DNA of 64,000 nucleotides from Oncomelania hupensis. Lineage: Eukaryota; Mollusca; Gastropoda; Littorinimorpha; Pomatiopsidae. The position numbers and the translations under genes were made by a program. Each line of letters starts with the position of its first letter. Within the stretch, counting starts at the first letter, position 1. Location: NCBI GenBank assembly GCA_036898135.1, contig CM072514.1, positions 7,075,637 to 7,139,636 on the forward strand, in the 5' to 3' direction. Positions 45,884-56,149 of this stretch are shown here, in pieces. Below the pieces are notes generated by a model. It worked only from the letters and a program-made list of their open reading frames with translations, was not told where the DNA came from and made no database searches.

Positions 45884-47370
45884 TGTAACAAGCAGACCCG
45901 TTTACCCCGCGCTATTTGAGCTTTTGCTTGTTTAGCAGTAGTAAAACTTAAAAGGTTACTGTAGTCTATAGCAGAGGATTAAGGTATAACTGATGTGTAC
46001 ACACGCACTGCGAGCTGACGCGAGCCGTTTAGTGACATCATCGCAGCGTACGATCGAGTTTTGAACTTTATAGCCATTTAGATTGTTTCATCCAATCGGG
46101 AAACATGTAGAGTGGTTAGGACCAGTTCTGGCTGATTCAGTCAAGCCACGTATAGAGGCAGTTGTGTGGAAAGCTCTGAGCAGTACACAGATACACTTGA
46201 GCAGAGAAATATCTCCACTGATAGAACAGGGAAGCAGTGCTTGTTGAATATTTGAATTCAATCAAGTAGCCGCGGGCCTGAGATTGTCGAACAGGTAAAT
46301 AAACATACTTCTGTTTCATCGTGATGTATTTATATTATTGTTGAAATTATGTTTGTGGAATTTGCTATGCATAGAATTGAATTGTTAGTCCGATTTTGCC
46401 TTACCACGTGGAGAAGCCGAACACGTGTCAAGCACGACCGGTTTTGATGCCATGTTGTATACCGGACGGAACCACTGTTGTTTAACCTATATGTATGCTT
46501 GCAGACCAGTGGCTATACCAGTGAATGTTTATAATAGTATTAATTCTTTATGTGTATAGTTAGCCACGATTTATGTTTATGTATGTATAGAAAATTAGAG
46601 TGGAGATTCCAGTGGACCACCGACTTATCAGAATGTTCATCGCTTATGTATAGAGATGTGGAGCTATCACTGAGGGCTACTTTGGCATAGACCTATTATT
46701 CAGGGTTGTGCAGAATTTCGTCTCATATGTTACAGACAAGCAGGCAGGATATCGTGAGCCCAACTCAACCGAAGAGCAGAACCTAATCTACGATTCGAGT
46801 TGGCTGCCGAGGCATCTACAGCATCGAGCGCAGATAGCCCACCCGTCGAACACACGCAACGACAACACAGAGTGTCATAGAAGCTACCTTAATGCAGCGC
46901 TTCAACCACGAAACCAACAAGTTAAGTGCCCAGGAAACAGTGCACTAAAACTGTAGCAAAAGGACCACAGTAGTCCACTCTTCATGAACGCTAGTAGCCA
47001 GTGCCTGATGAAGAAAAAGTAGCTGCCTAGATTATCAGCGAGCGAACCATTCGCATTGACAATTGAACTTTTAAGTTAGATTCATACTTCGAAGATGGTG
47101 TATAGAGTAGAAGAAATAAATGTGTGATTTTAACTGTTATCAAGTGGCTGGACTTCATATGATTCATAGCCGTGTGAAAGCTAGTATGACAGTGATCTTT
47201 TACCAATTTTCTATCTCTCTGTATCCCAGCCTTAACACAGACCGAGCTAAACAAATAAATGTATTAAAGTAATTCACAGGGTGGATCACTAGCGGTCCCC
47301 ATAGAATAGACGTGAGGGTTACAGCATTCCATTTTGCAGAGCCCAGCAACAATAAAAAACCCACGCCACA
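45884..47370 (+). mobile_element. Complete family S solo LTR (1,487 bp)
   Basis: It starts TGTAACAAGCAGACC and ends AACCCACGCCACA, with a perfect 5-bp target duplication caaat (45879-45883 and 47371-47375). The empty site, one caaat, is at about 25294-25298 in copy A. It is the most complete copy of the LTR family seen at 1, 1472, 4900, 6636, 15388 and 17041. No internal region remains. Confidence 0.9.
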
Positions 47371-47445
47371 CAAATTTCCTCTCCAGACAGACGGACGCCT
47401 GAAGGACAAAGCCAAAAACAATAATTCCAGAGCTTAAAGCTCGGA

Positions 47446-47446
47446 A

Positions 47447-47490
<44 letters not shown>

Positions 47491-47491
47491 G

Positions 47492-47521
<30 letters not shown>
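47446..47521 (+). repeat. AAT microsatellite
   Basis: Counterpart of 25378-25437, with a GAAT interruption. Confidence 0.9.
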
Positions 47522-47523
<2 letters not shown>

Positions 47524-47956
47524 CATAAATAGATAAATAAATAAATAGGAAATCATTTTCAAAGTACAAAGTAATTTATCGTAACTGTCCCACTGCAGAC
47601 TTAGGTATTATTTGTGCTATTTCACATTATAATCTCATCATCATATAATATGTTTTCTCTTTATCTTCTTGAATATGTTCCTCTCCATGCAAAATATATT
47701 GAACGAAGATTTTTGTGTTTATGAATACACAACTATCTTCATCAACATATTTAGTTCTCCAAGAGTTCAATCTATATTTAACATGAAAACGATGTTGGTA
47801 TTATATCGTGGATAGGAATTATACATTTTAAATAACAATTTCATTGTATATACAGTATTTATAACAAGAAAAATTCATTGATAGAAATTCTCTGCAATAT
47901 ACTCATGACATGTAATGTGCTAATATCCTTTAAGACATCTGATCCGTTTATACAAT

Positions 47957-49890
47957 TGTAACGAAAGGGGTTATTATCAAGAATTGCGTGTATGCGTGCG
48001 TGAATATTCTGCGTGTTCTCCCGTCTCACACTCCCTAACTCTCAAGAATTCTTTTGTTGTCACTCCCCCTTTCTATTACTAGAAAATAAACAATAATCAA
48101 CAAAGTTCACATAAGTATAAACCACCCAATCAATAATATGGAAAAATATGTATATATATAGTTTTGGTACTCACGTACTTTGTAGAAACAATCCGTGAAT
48201 TAATATATATCATTCACAAATCACACACATAAAGTTCCAAGGAAATAATCCGGGAGATTGTACACTGATCTCACAAACCCACAAATAATTCTCAGTCAGA
48301 AAATCCAACTGTCACCAGTCACAATAAACCAATATCGATCTGGTCAGTTAGTCCAAGTGTCACTAGTCACAATAACACCAATGAGGTCCCAGTCCCGTCG
48401 ACAGAGAGAGTTATTCCCCAGAGTTTCACGGAGGCTATGAATCGCTATGTCTTTCCTTTGTTTTAAATCCTCTGTCTCTGTCCATGAATATTTCCTTCGT
48501 TCCTTTCAATGTCTCCTCATCCTTATCTCTATCTGTCTCCTCTCTTCACCTCCTTCAATAATTCCCCCCCAGCCGCTGTCGCTGCTACTGCTGCTGTGGC
48601 CGCTGTTGCTAATGTGGCCGTGGTTACTGCTGCTGATGATGCAGCAGTGGTTGCTACTGCCGCTGATGTAGCAGTGGTTGCTGCTGCTGATGATGTAGCA
48701 GTGGTTGCTGCTGCTGCTGATGTAGCAGTGGTTGCTGATGTAGCAGGGGTTGCTGCTGCTGCTGATGTAGCAGTGGTTGCTGCTCTCGTCTTCTTCTTCG
48801 TCTTCTTCTTTGGCTTCTTCTCTGGCCCCTTCGTCTCCTCCGTCTTCTTCTCCCTCTTCTTCGCCTTCCTCGTCTTCTTCTTTGGCTTTTCTCTGGCCCC
48901 TTCTTCCTCTCCTTCTTCCTCTCATTCCTCTTCTTCCCTCTTCCTCGCCTTCTCGTCTTCTTTGGCTCTTCTCTTGTGATATCCTCTTCTTCTTCTTCTT
49001 CTTCTTCTTATTCTTCTTCTTCTTCTTCTTCTTCTTCACGACTTCTTCTCCTTCTCCTTTACTTCTTCTTTCTCATTCTCTTTCTCTTTCTCTTCTTCTT
49101 CCGCTTACTCTCATTCTTCTTCTTCTTCTTCTTCTTCTTCTTCTTCTTCTTCTTCTTCTTTCTCTCTCTTTGCCTCGAGGCCCCTCAGCCGGAGACTTCT
49201 GAAAACATACAAGTTTTCCCCCACTAAATATCTTGATACATAGACTTTCCTGTATTACCACATATATCTTTCTCTTCTCTCTGTGACAGGACCAGACCAG
49301 CAACATATGATTCAAATCTCATATGTGTAGAACACAGTTCACACATACGTTAAAATTGTAAAACTAATTATAACAACTTATTATTACATTCTTGCCGCTA
49401 ATTACTTTCATTCACAAAAATAAATATAATACTATACATTGCAAGTTGAGGTTTCAACCTCAAATCAAATACTAATCCAATTTCAATTCGTTACTCAAAA
49501 ATATACACGAGCCACCATCTCCATCACCCCCCTTATCCATCCTTCATACTAATATCAAAATTATCTATTATTAATTCTTATTCCACAATAAGTAGAATAT
49601 AATCATGGTTAAATTATTATTATGTTCATAATACAATATTTCAATGATAAACAATAAATATATACCTGCAGACGCAGCTGCCAGAAGTACAAACACAACC
49701 ACACTGTGGTACACACCAGAAGAGACTGCTACACGTTTGAATGTGATTGGCCAGTCGTCACATGACTAGCTCAGCCAATCAGCATTCAGTTTTCAATAAA
49801 AAAAACTATTATTTATGTCTTCACACAGGAATATACTACAATACACCAAAAAGTCATCGGACCGAAATAGTATAAAACCGGTCCGTGACA
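47957..49890 (-). repeat. 3' LTR of the Gmr1-like element
   Basis: 1,934 bp. On the plus strand it begins TGTAACGAAAGGGG and ends GGTCCGTGACA. It includes a GCTGCTGATGTAGCAGTGG-type minisatellite (about 48590-48785) and CTT-rich low-complexity sequence (about 48785-49160). Compared with the other LTR I see one or two substitutions, an extra A near 49203, and a shorter CTT array. Confidence 0.95.
48590..49160. repeat. Minisatellite and CTT/GAA-rich tract within the LTR
   Basis: Triplet-rich sequence (GCT/GTT, then CTT). Long open frames in all readings (Ala/Val-, Ser- or Glu/Lys-rich) come from base composition and are not taken as genes. The same tract in the other LTR (56783-57375) has a longer CTT array. 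Confidence 0.85.
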
Positions 49891-49903
49891 ATACCCCCTT
49901 CCT
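49891..49903 (-). promoter_or_regulatory. Polypurine tract
   Basis: Directly inside the 3' LTR, reading AGGAAGGGGGTAT on the minus strand. This is the usual primer for plus-strand DNA synthesis. Confidence 0.75.
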
Positions 49904-50230
49904 GCAAAAAGAAAACGCCCGAGTTTTCTGAATTTTATCAGAAAGAGAAAATTACTACAATTATGTCCATCTAAACTGTACAAACAAGTGAAAAGAGATA
50001 ACTGGTCATTAGCACTTATCTTAAACATAAACATATTGTATTAAACAATCACCCAAAGCATAATAGACATACAAAATATGTAGTTCCAGTCCAAGCATGT
50101 TACCTTGATACAGCGAAACAAAAATCAATAGGGTACATAACAGACTATTTTACAGTATTCCAATAGATTTCCAAGCATTTAATATACACCAGCAGAATTA
50201 TATACACAGCAAGTTCATGTTCCACATAAT

Positions 50231-53200
50231 TTATGGAATACACTGATCAACATTTGATCTCGAGAGCATGTCTGCAAAAACATTGGCAGTACCAGGCAAG
50301 GCTTCGATCTCAAACTGAAACTCTTGGAGTGCCAACGCCCAGCGTGTGATTCGAGCATTCTTGAACTGACCCGAACGCAAGTAAGACAATGGCCGATGGT
50401 CAGTCTGAAGGATGAACGACTTTCCCCACAGATACTTCGAAAGCTTTGTGAGGGCCCAAATGATAGCCAAGCATTCTCTCTCTATGGTACTGTATCGTGT
50501 CTCCCTATCAAGCAGTTTGCGACTGACGAATGTGACAGGGTGCAATTCACCATCATGATCTTGAAGCAAAACCGCGCCTATGCCGAAAGCACTCGCGTCA
50601 GTGCGAACTACGAATGAACGCGATACATCTGGCAAGACAAGCACAGGCGAGCTTGACAAGATCTGTTGGACAGCTCGAAGAGCCACTTCGCACTCATCAG
50701 TCCATTTAATTTGTTTGTGCGAACCCGAGCCGACCAAGTCTGTGAGGGGTTTGACTACCGTGGCAAAGTTTGGCACATAGCGTCTGTAATAGCTGATGAG
50801 CCCGAGAATCGAACGAACTTGACGTTTGCTTTTGGGAACGGTTATTTCCAACATCTTCTGCAATTTGGAACTTTCAGGTTTCAAGGTACCACGACCTACA
50901 ATGTGGCCTAAAAATTCAAGTTCTTGAAAACCGGCGAAAATTTTGGACGGTCTAGCTGTAAGACCTGCAGCCTGCAACTTTGAAAGAACACCTCGCACAT
51001 GTGCGAGATGACCGTTCCAAGTAGTGCTACATGTCAGAATGTCATCGAAAAAGTTGATGGAAGACACCTCGTCAAGCCTCAACAGTCGCATCATGCGTGC
51101 AAATGTAGCGGGAGCAGAGACTAAGCCAAAGGGCATTCTAATCCACTGAAACAGGCCTACATGGGTTGCGAATGCAGTCTTTGGCCGGTCAAGTGGGTTC
51201 ACCAGAATCTGCCAATAGCCCTTCGAGAGGTCAATTTTTGTGAAATAAGTACCGTCAGCCAGTTGTGCAAACAAATCATTAATGTTAGGTATTGGCTCTG
51301 CGTCAAAAACGGTGATTTTGTTGAGGTGCCTATAGTCTATGCAAAATCTAGTCGAGCCATCTTTTTTCCCGACTAGGACAACTGGAGATGAGTATGGGGA
51401 GCGTGACTGTTCAATAACCCCCATTTCGAGCATAGACTTGACTTCTCTTTCAACTGTCTCTTTAGATGTCAACGGCAAATCATAGGGTCTAAGTCTTACA
51501 GGTACGTCTGACGTCAACAAGACGTCATGAAAAAGATCCCCCTGAAAAGTGCCTGGGGCGGTGGTGAGAATATTTGAAAAATCTGCAAAAACACCACGAA
51601 GTTGTTGTTTCTGACCAAATGTCAACTTGTCATCAAGGTGGAGATCGTTTACACTTTCAGTTTGCACAGATGACACAGTGGGTATGACGATATTATCTGA
51701 ATCAGCTTCTGCTGAAATGACGGCCACGGATGCTATTTGGACCGAGTCTGTAAAAACTGGTATAACCTGAGGCAGACCTTGAGCAACGGCATCAGCACCG
51801 TGTAGTTCATCATCCCATGGTTGGATGACGTTCCAAGGCACGTTGGGCAACTGACCCACATTAACAGCGTGAACTTCGTCAGGACGTTTGACTAAGCCTA
51901 TATCATCAGAATTATTTACCTCCAGTGCAATCTGAGCAGTTGGTTGGCGCCTAAGGTACTTTTTCAAAAGATTCGCATGGAAAACTTTCGTCTTTCCGTT
52001 GATGACAATCTGATAGTCCGGATGCATAGCTTTGCTAACTCGGAAGGGACCTTTCCACTGCATGAGCAATTTATTAGAATCCGTAGGAAGCAACAACAGG
52101 ACTTCGTCATCTTCCTTGAAAGACCGAGGCTTTGCCTTCCTATCATGATAGTGCTTGTTTTTGGCTTCAGCTTTCTTTATGTTTTCTTGAGCCAGCTCAC
52201 AAGATTCCAGGATCTTGTTTTTGAGATCAAACACATACTTGTACAGAGTCTTTGCATCTTCATTTTGAGAACCTTGTGACCAAGTATTCGCAAGTAGTTG
52301 AATGGGTCCGCGAGCGCGACGACCAAATAAAAGTTCAAATGGTGAGAATCCAGTGCTCTCACTAGGAAGTTCTCGACACGCGAAAAGTACCGCGGGCAAA
52401 TACCGATGCCATGCTTTTGGTTGTTTTTGAATGAGCTTCTTCAACATCGGTTTCAACGTCCCATGAAAACGTTCAACACAGCCATTACCTTGTGCGTGAT
52501 ATGGCGACGTATGAATGGCCTTGATCGATAGCAAATGGTGGATTCCCCGCATGAGATCCGAGTTGAACTGAGTACCACAGTCTGACAAAATTTCCTGTGG
52601 ACATCCCATACGCGAGAAAACGGAAAACAGTGCCTCACCGACCGAAACCGAGTCAATGTGTTTGAGCGGAATAGCTTCAGGGTACCGTGTGGCTATATCA
52701 ATGATGCTGAGTATGTATCTGTGACCTTCCTCAGACGGCGGAGAAATCGGTCCTACCAAATCAACTGCAACCCGTTTGAATGGTTCTGAGATAGTCGGCA
52801 TCTTTTCCAAAGGAACTGGTGGAATTCGACCTTTTGAAGATGTCTTCTGGCAAATGTCACACGTTTTAACGTATCTTTTTGTGTCAGCGGACACTCCTGG
52901 CCAAAAAAATTCCGATAGTATTCTGTCTGTTGTTCTACGGATGCCACAATGACCAGCCATGATCGTATCGTGGGCTGTGACAAGAACTGAGGATCTTAGA
53001 GTAGTGGGAACTACTAACTGGTCTAATGTCCTTTTGCTGTTTTCGTAATGCCTATGCAAAATGTCATTCTGAACAAAGTAGGAAACTGAAGCTGATCCTA
53101 TTGTCTGAATTTGACCTGACTTTGAAAGATCAAACAAGGGTGATAGACTATCATCCTGCTTCTGCAACCGAGCAAAATCTGATGGCGATACATTCAAGTC

Positions 53201-55027
53201 TTGTGTGACCGAACTCAAAGGTTTCTTTGGGATATCTTGTCTCTTGCCTTGGGCACGAGTCGTAACACAACAAGTGTGACCTTGATCCTGGATGAGTGTG
53301 GTAGCAACCGAAAGAGGGTCAGACACACCTGGCAAATTCCCTAATATCAAATCAGCCACTGGTTGATCAATGACACAACACAAAATAGTGCCAGAGAAAA
53401 ATGGAGTGTCGACAGACACTTTGGCCAACGGAAATTCTTCAATGTTTCCACCGAATGACCAACATTTACACTCTTCGCCAGTGTACTGATCGTCCGAAAC
53501 CAGTCTTTTGCGAACGCCACAGATGGTAGCACCCGTATCTCTGAGCACACTTGCTTTGAGGCCATTTACGGTACCTGATACTAGCTTGAGATGACCACAG
53601 TTTTCATTACAAACTGAGCAAACGACCTCAGTGACCAAAGCTGACTGCACCTGAGTGTCATCTGAAGAGTCCTGATATTCCTGAAAGTCATTTTGATTGT
53701 CTTGAGGCTCTGGATAAGCTTGGGCAACAGCAGAATTGCCAACAGCATAAGGACACCATGTTGATATGTGACCTACACCCCCACAACAATAGCAAACTAT
53801 GCCCTGACTATTCTGTCCCCTGTTAAGAGGAGGTCTGCCTGCGAAACGAGGACCAGGTCCCGAATACGTATTTCCACGACCACGAGGAGCCTGATTGTTT
53901 TGAGCACCCCGTTGCGCATTCATGTTCTGATGTGCAAAACCCCTGTTCGGAATAGGACCTGCGGGTTGGTAGTTTCCACGCGGAGAGCCACGAAATCCCG
54001 ATCCCCGGAAATTATTCCATCTTTGGCCAGTCCCACGAAATTGATTCTGAGTGGGAACATTCTGAGAAATCGACGCGGATGCAAAAATCGAGTCATCCGA
54101 CTTCCGTGCCAGTTTCTTCTCCGGGTGAGCCATGCGAAATGCTTCAGCACTGTCTATCAACGCCGCGAATTTTGTCAAATTTCTTTCTTTCAAAAACACG
54201 GCGAGATCTCTCGAAACAGAAGCAATAAACTGCTCACACAAAATCAGATTCCATAGTCCATCAAAAGTCTTTTCACAATCTGATAGTTGGATCCATCTTT
54301 CCAACAAGTGAGAAAAACGCTTTGAAAAAGTTACAAAACTTTCCCCCACCTCAGGCCTAACTGATCTGAATTTTTCTCTGAATCCATCTGCAGTGCACTG
54401 AAATTTCTTAAGAAGTTCTTGCTTAAGATCATCATATGAAACTGTACCGGTAGCAGACAAAGAATGATACACAGCTAAAGCCGGGCCTTGTAGCAGTGCA
54501 GTTAAGTAAACAACCCATTTACTGCTATCATAATTAAGAGCTTTAGCATGCGCTTCAAATCGGTACAAAAAAGAATCAATGTCATCCCTATCTTCTTTGA
54601 AAACAGGTAGTTGGGGCAACTTCGGAAACGAAGGGTTAGAACCTCGGGGGGTCCTAGGGGTAGTGTTCTCGCTCTGCAATTCAGCCTGTTTTAACTGAAG
54701 TTCAATCTCTTTTTCCTTTAGTTTAAGGCTTTGTCTATCAAGTTCCATCTGATAATCCATCTTCAATTTCCTTTCCTCTCTCTCCTGTTCTTCTCTTTTA
54801 GCATTCTGTTCTAACTGCAATTTTTTTGCATCCTGTTCTAACTGTAACTGCAATCGTTTTTCCTCTCTTTCCTGTTTAACCTTTTCTTGTTCTCTTTCCT
54901 TAGCCCTATCATGTCTCTGAAAACACTGCTCAATGTATTGCTGTAGCTTTTCGTCAGAAAAACCTAACTTCTGGGCTTGAGTCAAAAATGAATTAAATAG
55001 AGTATCATATTCCTCAGCAGAAGCCAT
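50231..55027 (-). CDS. Gag-pol polyprotein, Gmr1-type domain order
   Basis: 1,598 codons without interruption. Residues 40-120 are a charged coiled coil. Residues 140-300 form a SCAN-like gag fold region, followed by an RG-rich stretch and a CCHC knuckle (C412-x2-C-x4-H-x4-C425). Protease: DTGA at 497-500 and ILG at 561-563. Integrase: HHCC (H686, H693, C723, C726), catalytic D756, D816 and E852, GPF at 993-995. Reverse transcriptase: D1266 in FTKIDLSKGYW and active-site FFDD at 1326-1329 in place of the usual YxDD. RNase H: D1477, E1516 or E1518, D1543. Integrase before RT is the diagnostic order of Gmr1-like elements. Gag and pol share one frame with no visible frameshift or stop, so the Gag:Pol ratio must be set another way, for example by processing. 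All catalytic residues are present, so the copy is potentially functional. Confidence 0.95.
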   Translation of the reverse strand: MASAEEYDTLFNSFLTQAQKLGFSDEKLQQYIEQCFQRHDRAKEREQEKVKQEREEKRLQLQLEQDAKKLQLEQNAKREEQEREERKLKMDYQMELDRQSLKLKEKEIELQLKQAELQSENTTPRTPRGSNPSFPKLPQLPVFKEDRDDIDSFLYRFEAHAKALNYDSSKWVVYLTALLQGPALAVYHSLSATGTVSYDDLKQELLKKFQCTADGFREKFRSVRPEVGESFVTFSKRFSHLLERWIQLSDCEKTFDGLWNLILCEQFIASVSRDLAVFLKERNLTKFAALIDSAEAFRMAHPEKKLARKSDDSIFASASISQNVPTQNQFRGTGQRWNNFRGSGFRGSPRGNYQPAGPIPNRGFAHQNMNAQRGAQNNQAPRGRGNTYSGPGPRFAGRPPLNRGQNSQGIVCYCCGGVGHISTWCPYAVGNSAVAQAYPEPQDNQNDFQEYQDSSDDTQVQSALVTEVVCSVCNENCGHLKLVSGTVNGLKASVLRDTGATICGVRKRLVSDDQYTGEECKCWSFGGNIEEFPLAKVSVDTPFFSGTILCCVIDQPVADLILGNLPGVSDPLSVATTLIQDQGHTCCVTTRAQGKRQDIPKKPLSSVTQDLNVSPSDFARLQKQDDSLSPLFDLSKSGQIQTIGSASVSYFVQNDILHRHYENSKRTLDQLVVPTTLRSSVLVTAHDTIMAGHCGIRRTTDRILSEFFWPGVSADTKRYVKTCDICQKTSSKGRIPPVPLEKMPTISEPFKRVAVDLVGPISPPSEEGHRYILSIIDIATRYPEAIPLKHIDSVSVGEALFSVFSRMGCPQEILSDCGTQFNSDLMRGIHHLLSIKAIHTSPYHAQGNGCVERFHGTLKPMLKKLIQKQPKAWHRYLPAVLFACRELPSESTGFSPFELLFGRRARGPIQLLANTWSQGSQNEDAKTLYKYVFDLKNKILESCELAQENIKKAEAKNKHYHDRKAKPRSFKEDDEVLLLLPTDSNKLLMQWKGPFRVSKAMHPDYQIVINGKTKVFHANLLKKYLRRQPTAQIALEVNNSDDIGLVKRPDEVHAVNVGQLPNVPWNVIQPWDDELHGADAVAQGLPQVIPVFTDSVQIASVAVISAEADSDNIVIPTVSSVQTESVNDLHLDDKLTFGQKQQLRGVFADFSNILTTAPGTFQGDLFHDVLLTSDVPVRLRPYDLPLTSKETVEREVKSMLEMGVIEQSRSPYSSPVVLVGKKDGSTRFCIDYRHLNKITVFDAEPIPNINDLFAQLADGTYFTKIDLSKGYWQILVNPLDRPKTAFATHVGLFQWIRMPFGLVSAPATFARMMRLLRLDEVSSINFFDDILTCSTTWNGHLAHVRGVLSKLQAAGLTARPSKIFAGFQELEFLGHIVGRGTLKPESSKLQKMLEITVPKSKRQVRSILGLISYYRRYVPNFATVVKPLTDLVGSGSHKQIKWTDECEVALRAVQQILSSSPVLVLPDVSRSFVVRTDASAFGIGAVLLQDHDGELHPVTFVSRKLLDRETRYSTIERECLAIIWALTKLSKYLWGKSFILQTDHRPLSYLRSGQFKNARITRWALALQEFQFEIEALPGTANVFADMLSRSNVDQCIP

Positions 55028-56131
55028 GATCAGTGGGATTCAAACGAAAATAAATTACTAAAAGTAAGACAATGCAAGTGACAATTCAACGAATAACTTT
55101 AAGTTAAACAAGTCAAAAATTATTTCCCAAGTTCCACAAGGCCAGAATTATTACAAAATCAAAAGCAAATTCAAGTTTGACAAAAGAAAATTATTCAAAA
55201 TCGAAGCCAGCTAAGTTAACACAAGGAAATTATTTCGAAATCAATGCAAGTTAAAGTTTGACAAAAGAAATTATTTCGAAATGAAAACAAGTTCAAGTTC
55301 AACAAACAGCATACCATAAAAGAAAAGAAAAAACAATGTTTAGATTATATTCAGTCTAAGTACAAGCAAGCATCAGAAAACCATACTAAATGCAACAATT
55401 AATAGCTGTAACAATTACCAATATTTAAATCCAAATTATGACAGGTGAAATTTTATAAGTAATTGTTTTGAAATGAAAACAAAACAAAACAAAACAAATA
55501 ATAATAATAATGAAACACTATACTAAATAACAAACAACGACAACAACATCACAACACAACAAAGAGAGAACTAAAATTCTAAACTAATATCGGTACAACA
55601 GAATACAAGAAATCAATTGAAAAACAACTTAGTTCCACTTCGGCTAGAAAACACCGGAAGTTACGTTAAAATGCCAAAAATAAATCCTAAACCCCTATAA
55701 CAACTAAAATAGGGATGTGACAACTATAAATAAACAAGACAGGATCCTAAGAAGTATAGAAAGAAAACAAAACAATACTGAATAGCTGAACTAGAATTAG
55801 TAATATATATATACAACAGGAAGAAAAATGAATCTAAGCCCTTTCTGATCCCAGAACTATACAAAGAATCAGACCCGTAAGGAAAGAATCGGAGACGGGG
55901 TATAATCTATATAAACAACAACATACTACCCAAAAAGAAATGAAACAACAATTTAACAAGTCAGTTACCCAGTACACACTCCTAGCACACCAAAGTTAAC
56001 TGCCCAAAATTTATACAAAACCCTCCTACTGTTCAACTTATTCTTATACTTATTCAATTAACTCCCACAATGTACTCCAAATAAGATACAAGCAACTAAA
56101 TAATATAATCTAACTCCCACTATCTAACTAC
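55028..56131 (-). other. Long untranslated leader of the Gmr1-like element
   Basis: About 1.1 kb of A-rich sequence between the primer-binding site and the gag start codon. No coding. The length is notable for a Ty3/gypsy leader and may hold packaging or translation signals. Confidence 0.7.
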
Positions 56132-56148
56132 GGGTTCCAGGGTCACCA
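56132..56148 (-). promoter_or_regulatory. Primer-binding site
   Basis: One base inside the 5' LTR, reading TGGTGACCCTGGAACCC on the minus strand. The leading TGG pairs with a tRNA CCA end. I do not assign the tRNA. Confidence 0.75.
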
Positions 56149-56149
56149 C

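Noticed and set aside
48506..49202. Long open frames (Ala/Val-, Ser-, Leu/Phe- and Glu/Lys-rich) on both strands, repeated at 56699-57456
   Set aside because: They lie in the triplet-rich minisatellite and CTT tract of the LTR. All frames stay open because the repeat unit is three bases. No domain or codon signal.
53768..54256. Plus-strand 162-residue frame inside gag-pol
   Set aside because: Antisense to the intact 1,598-codon gag-pol frame. No motifs.
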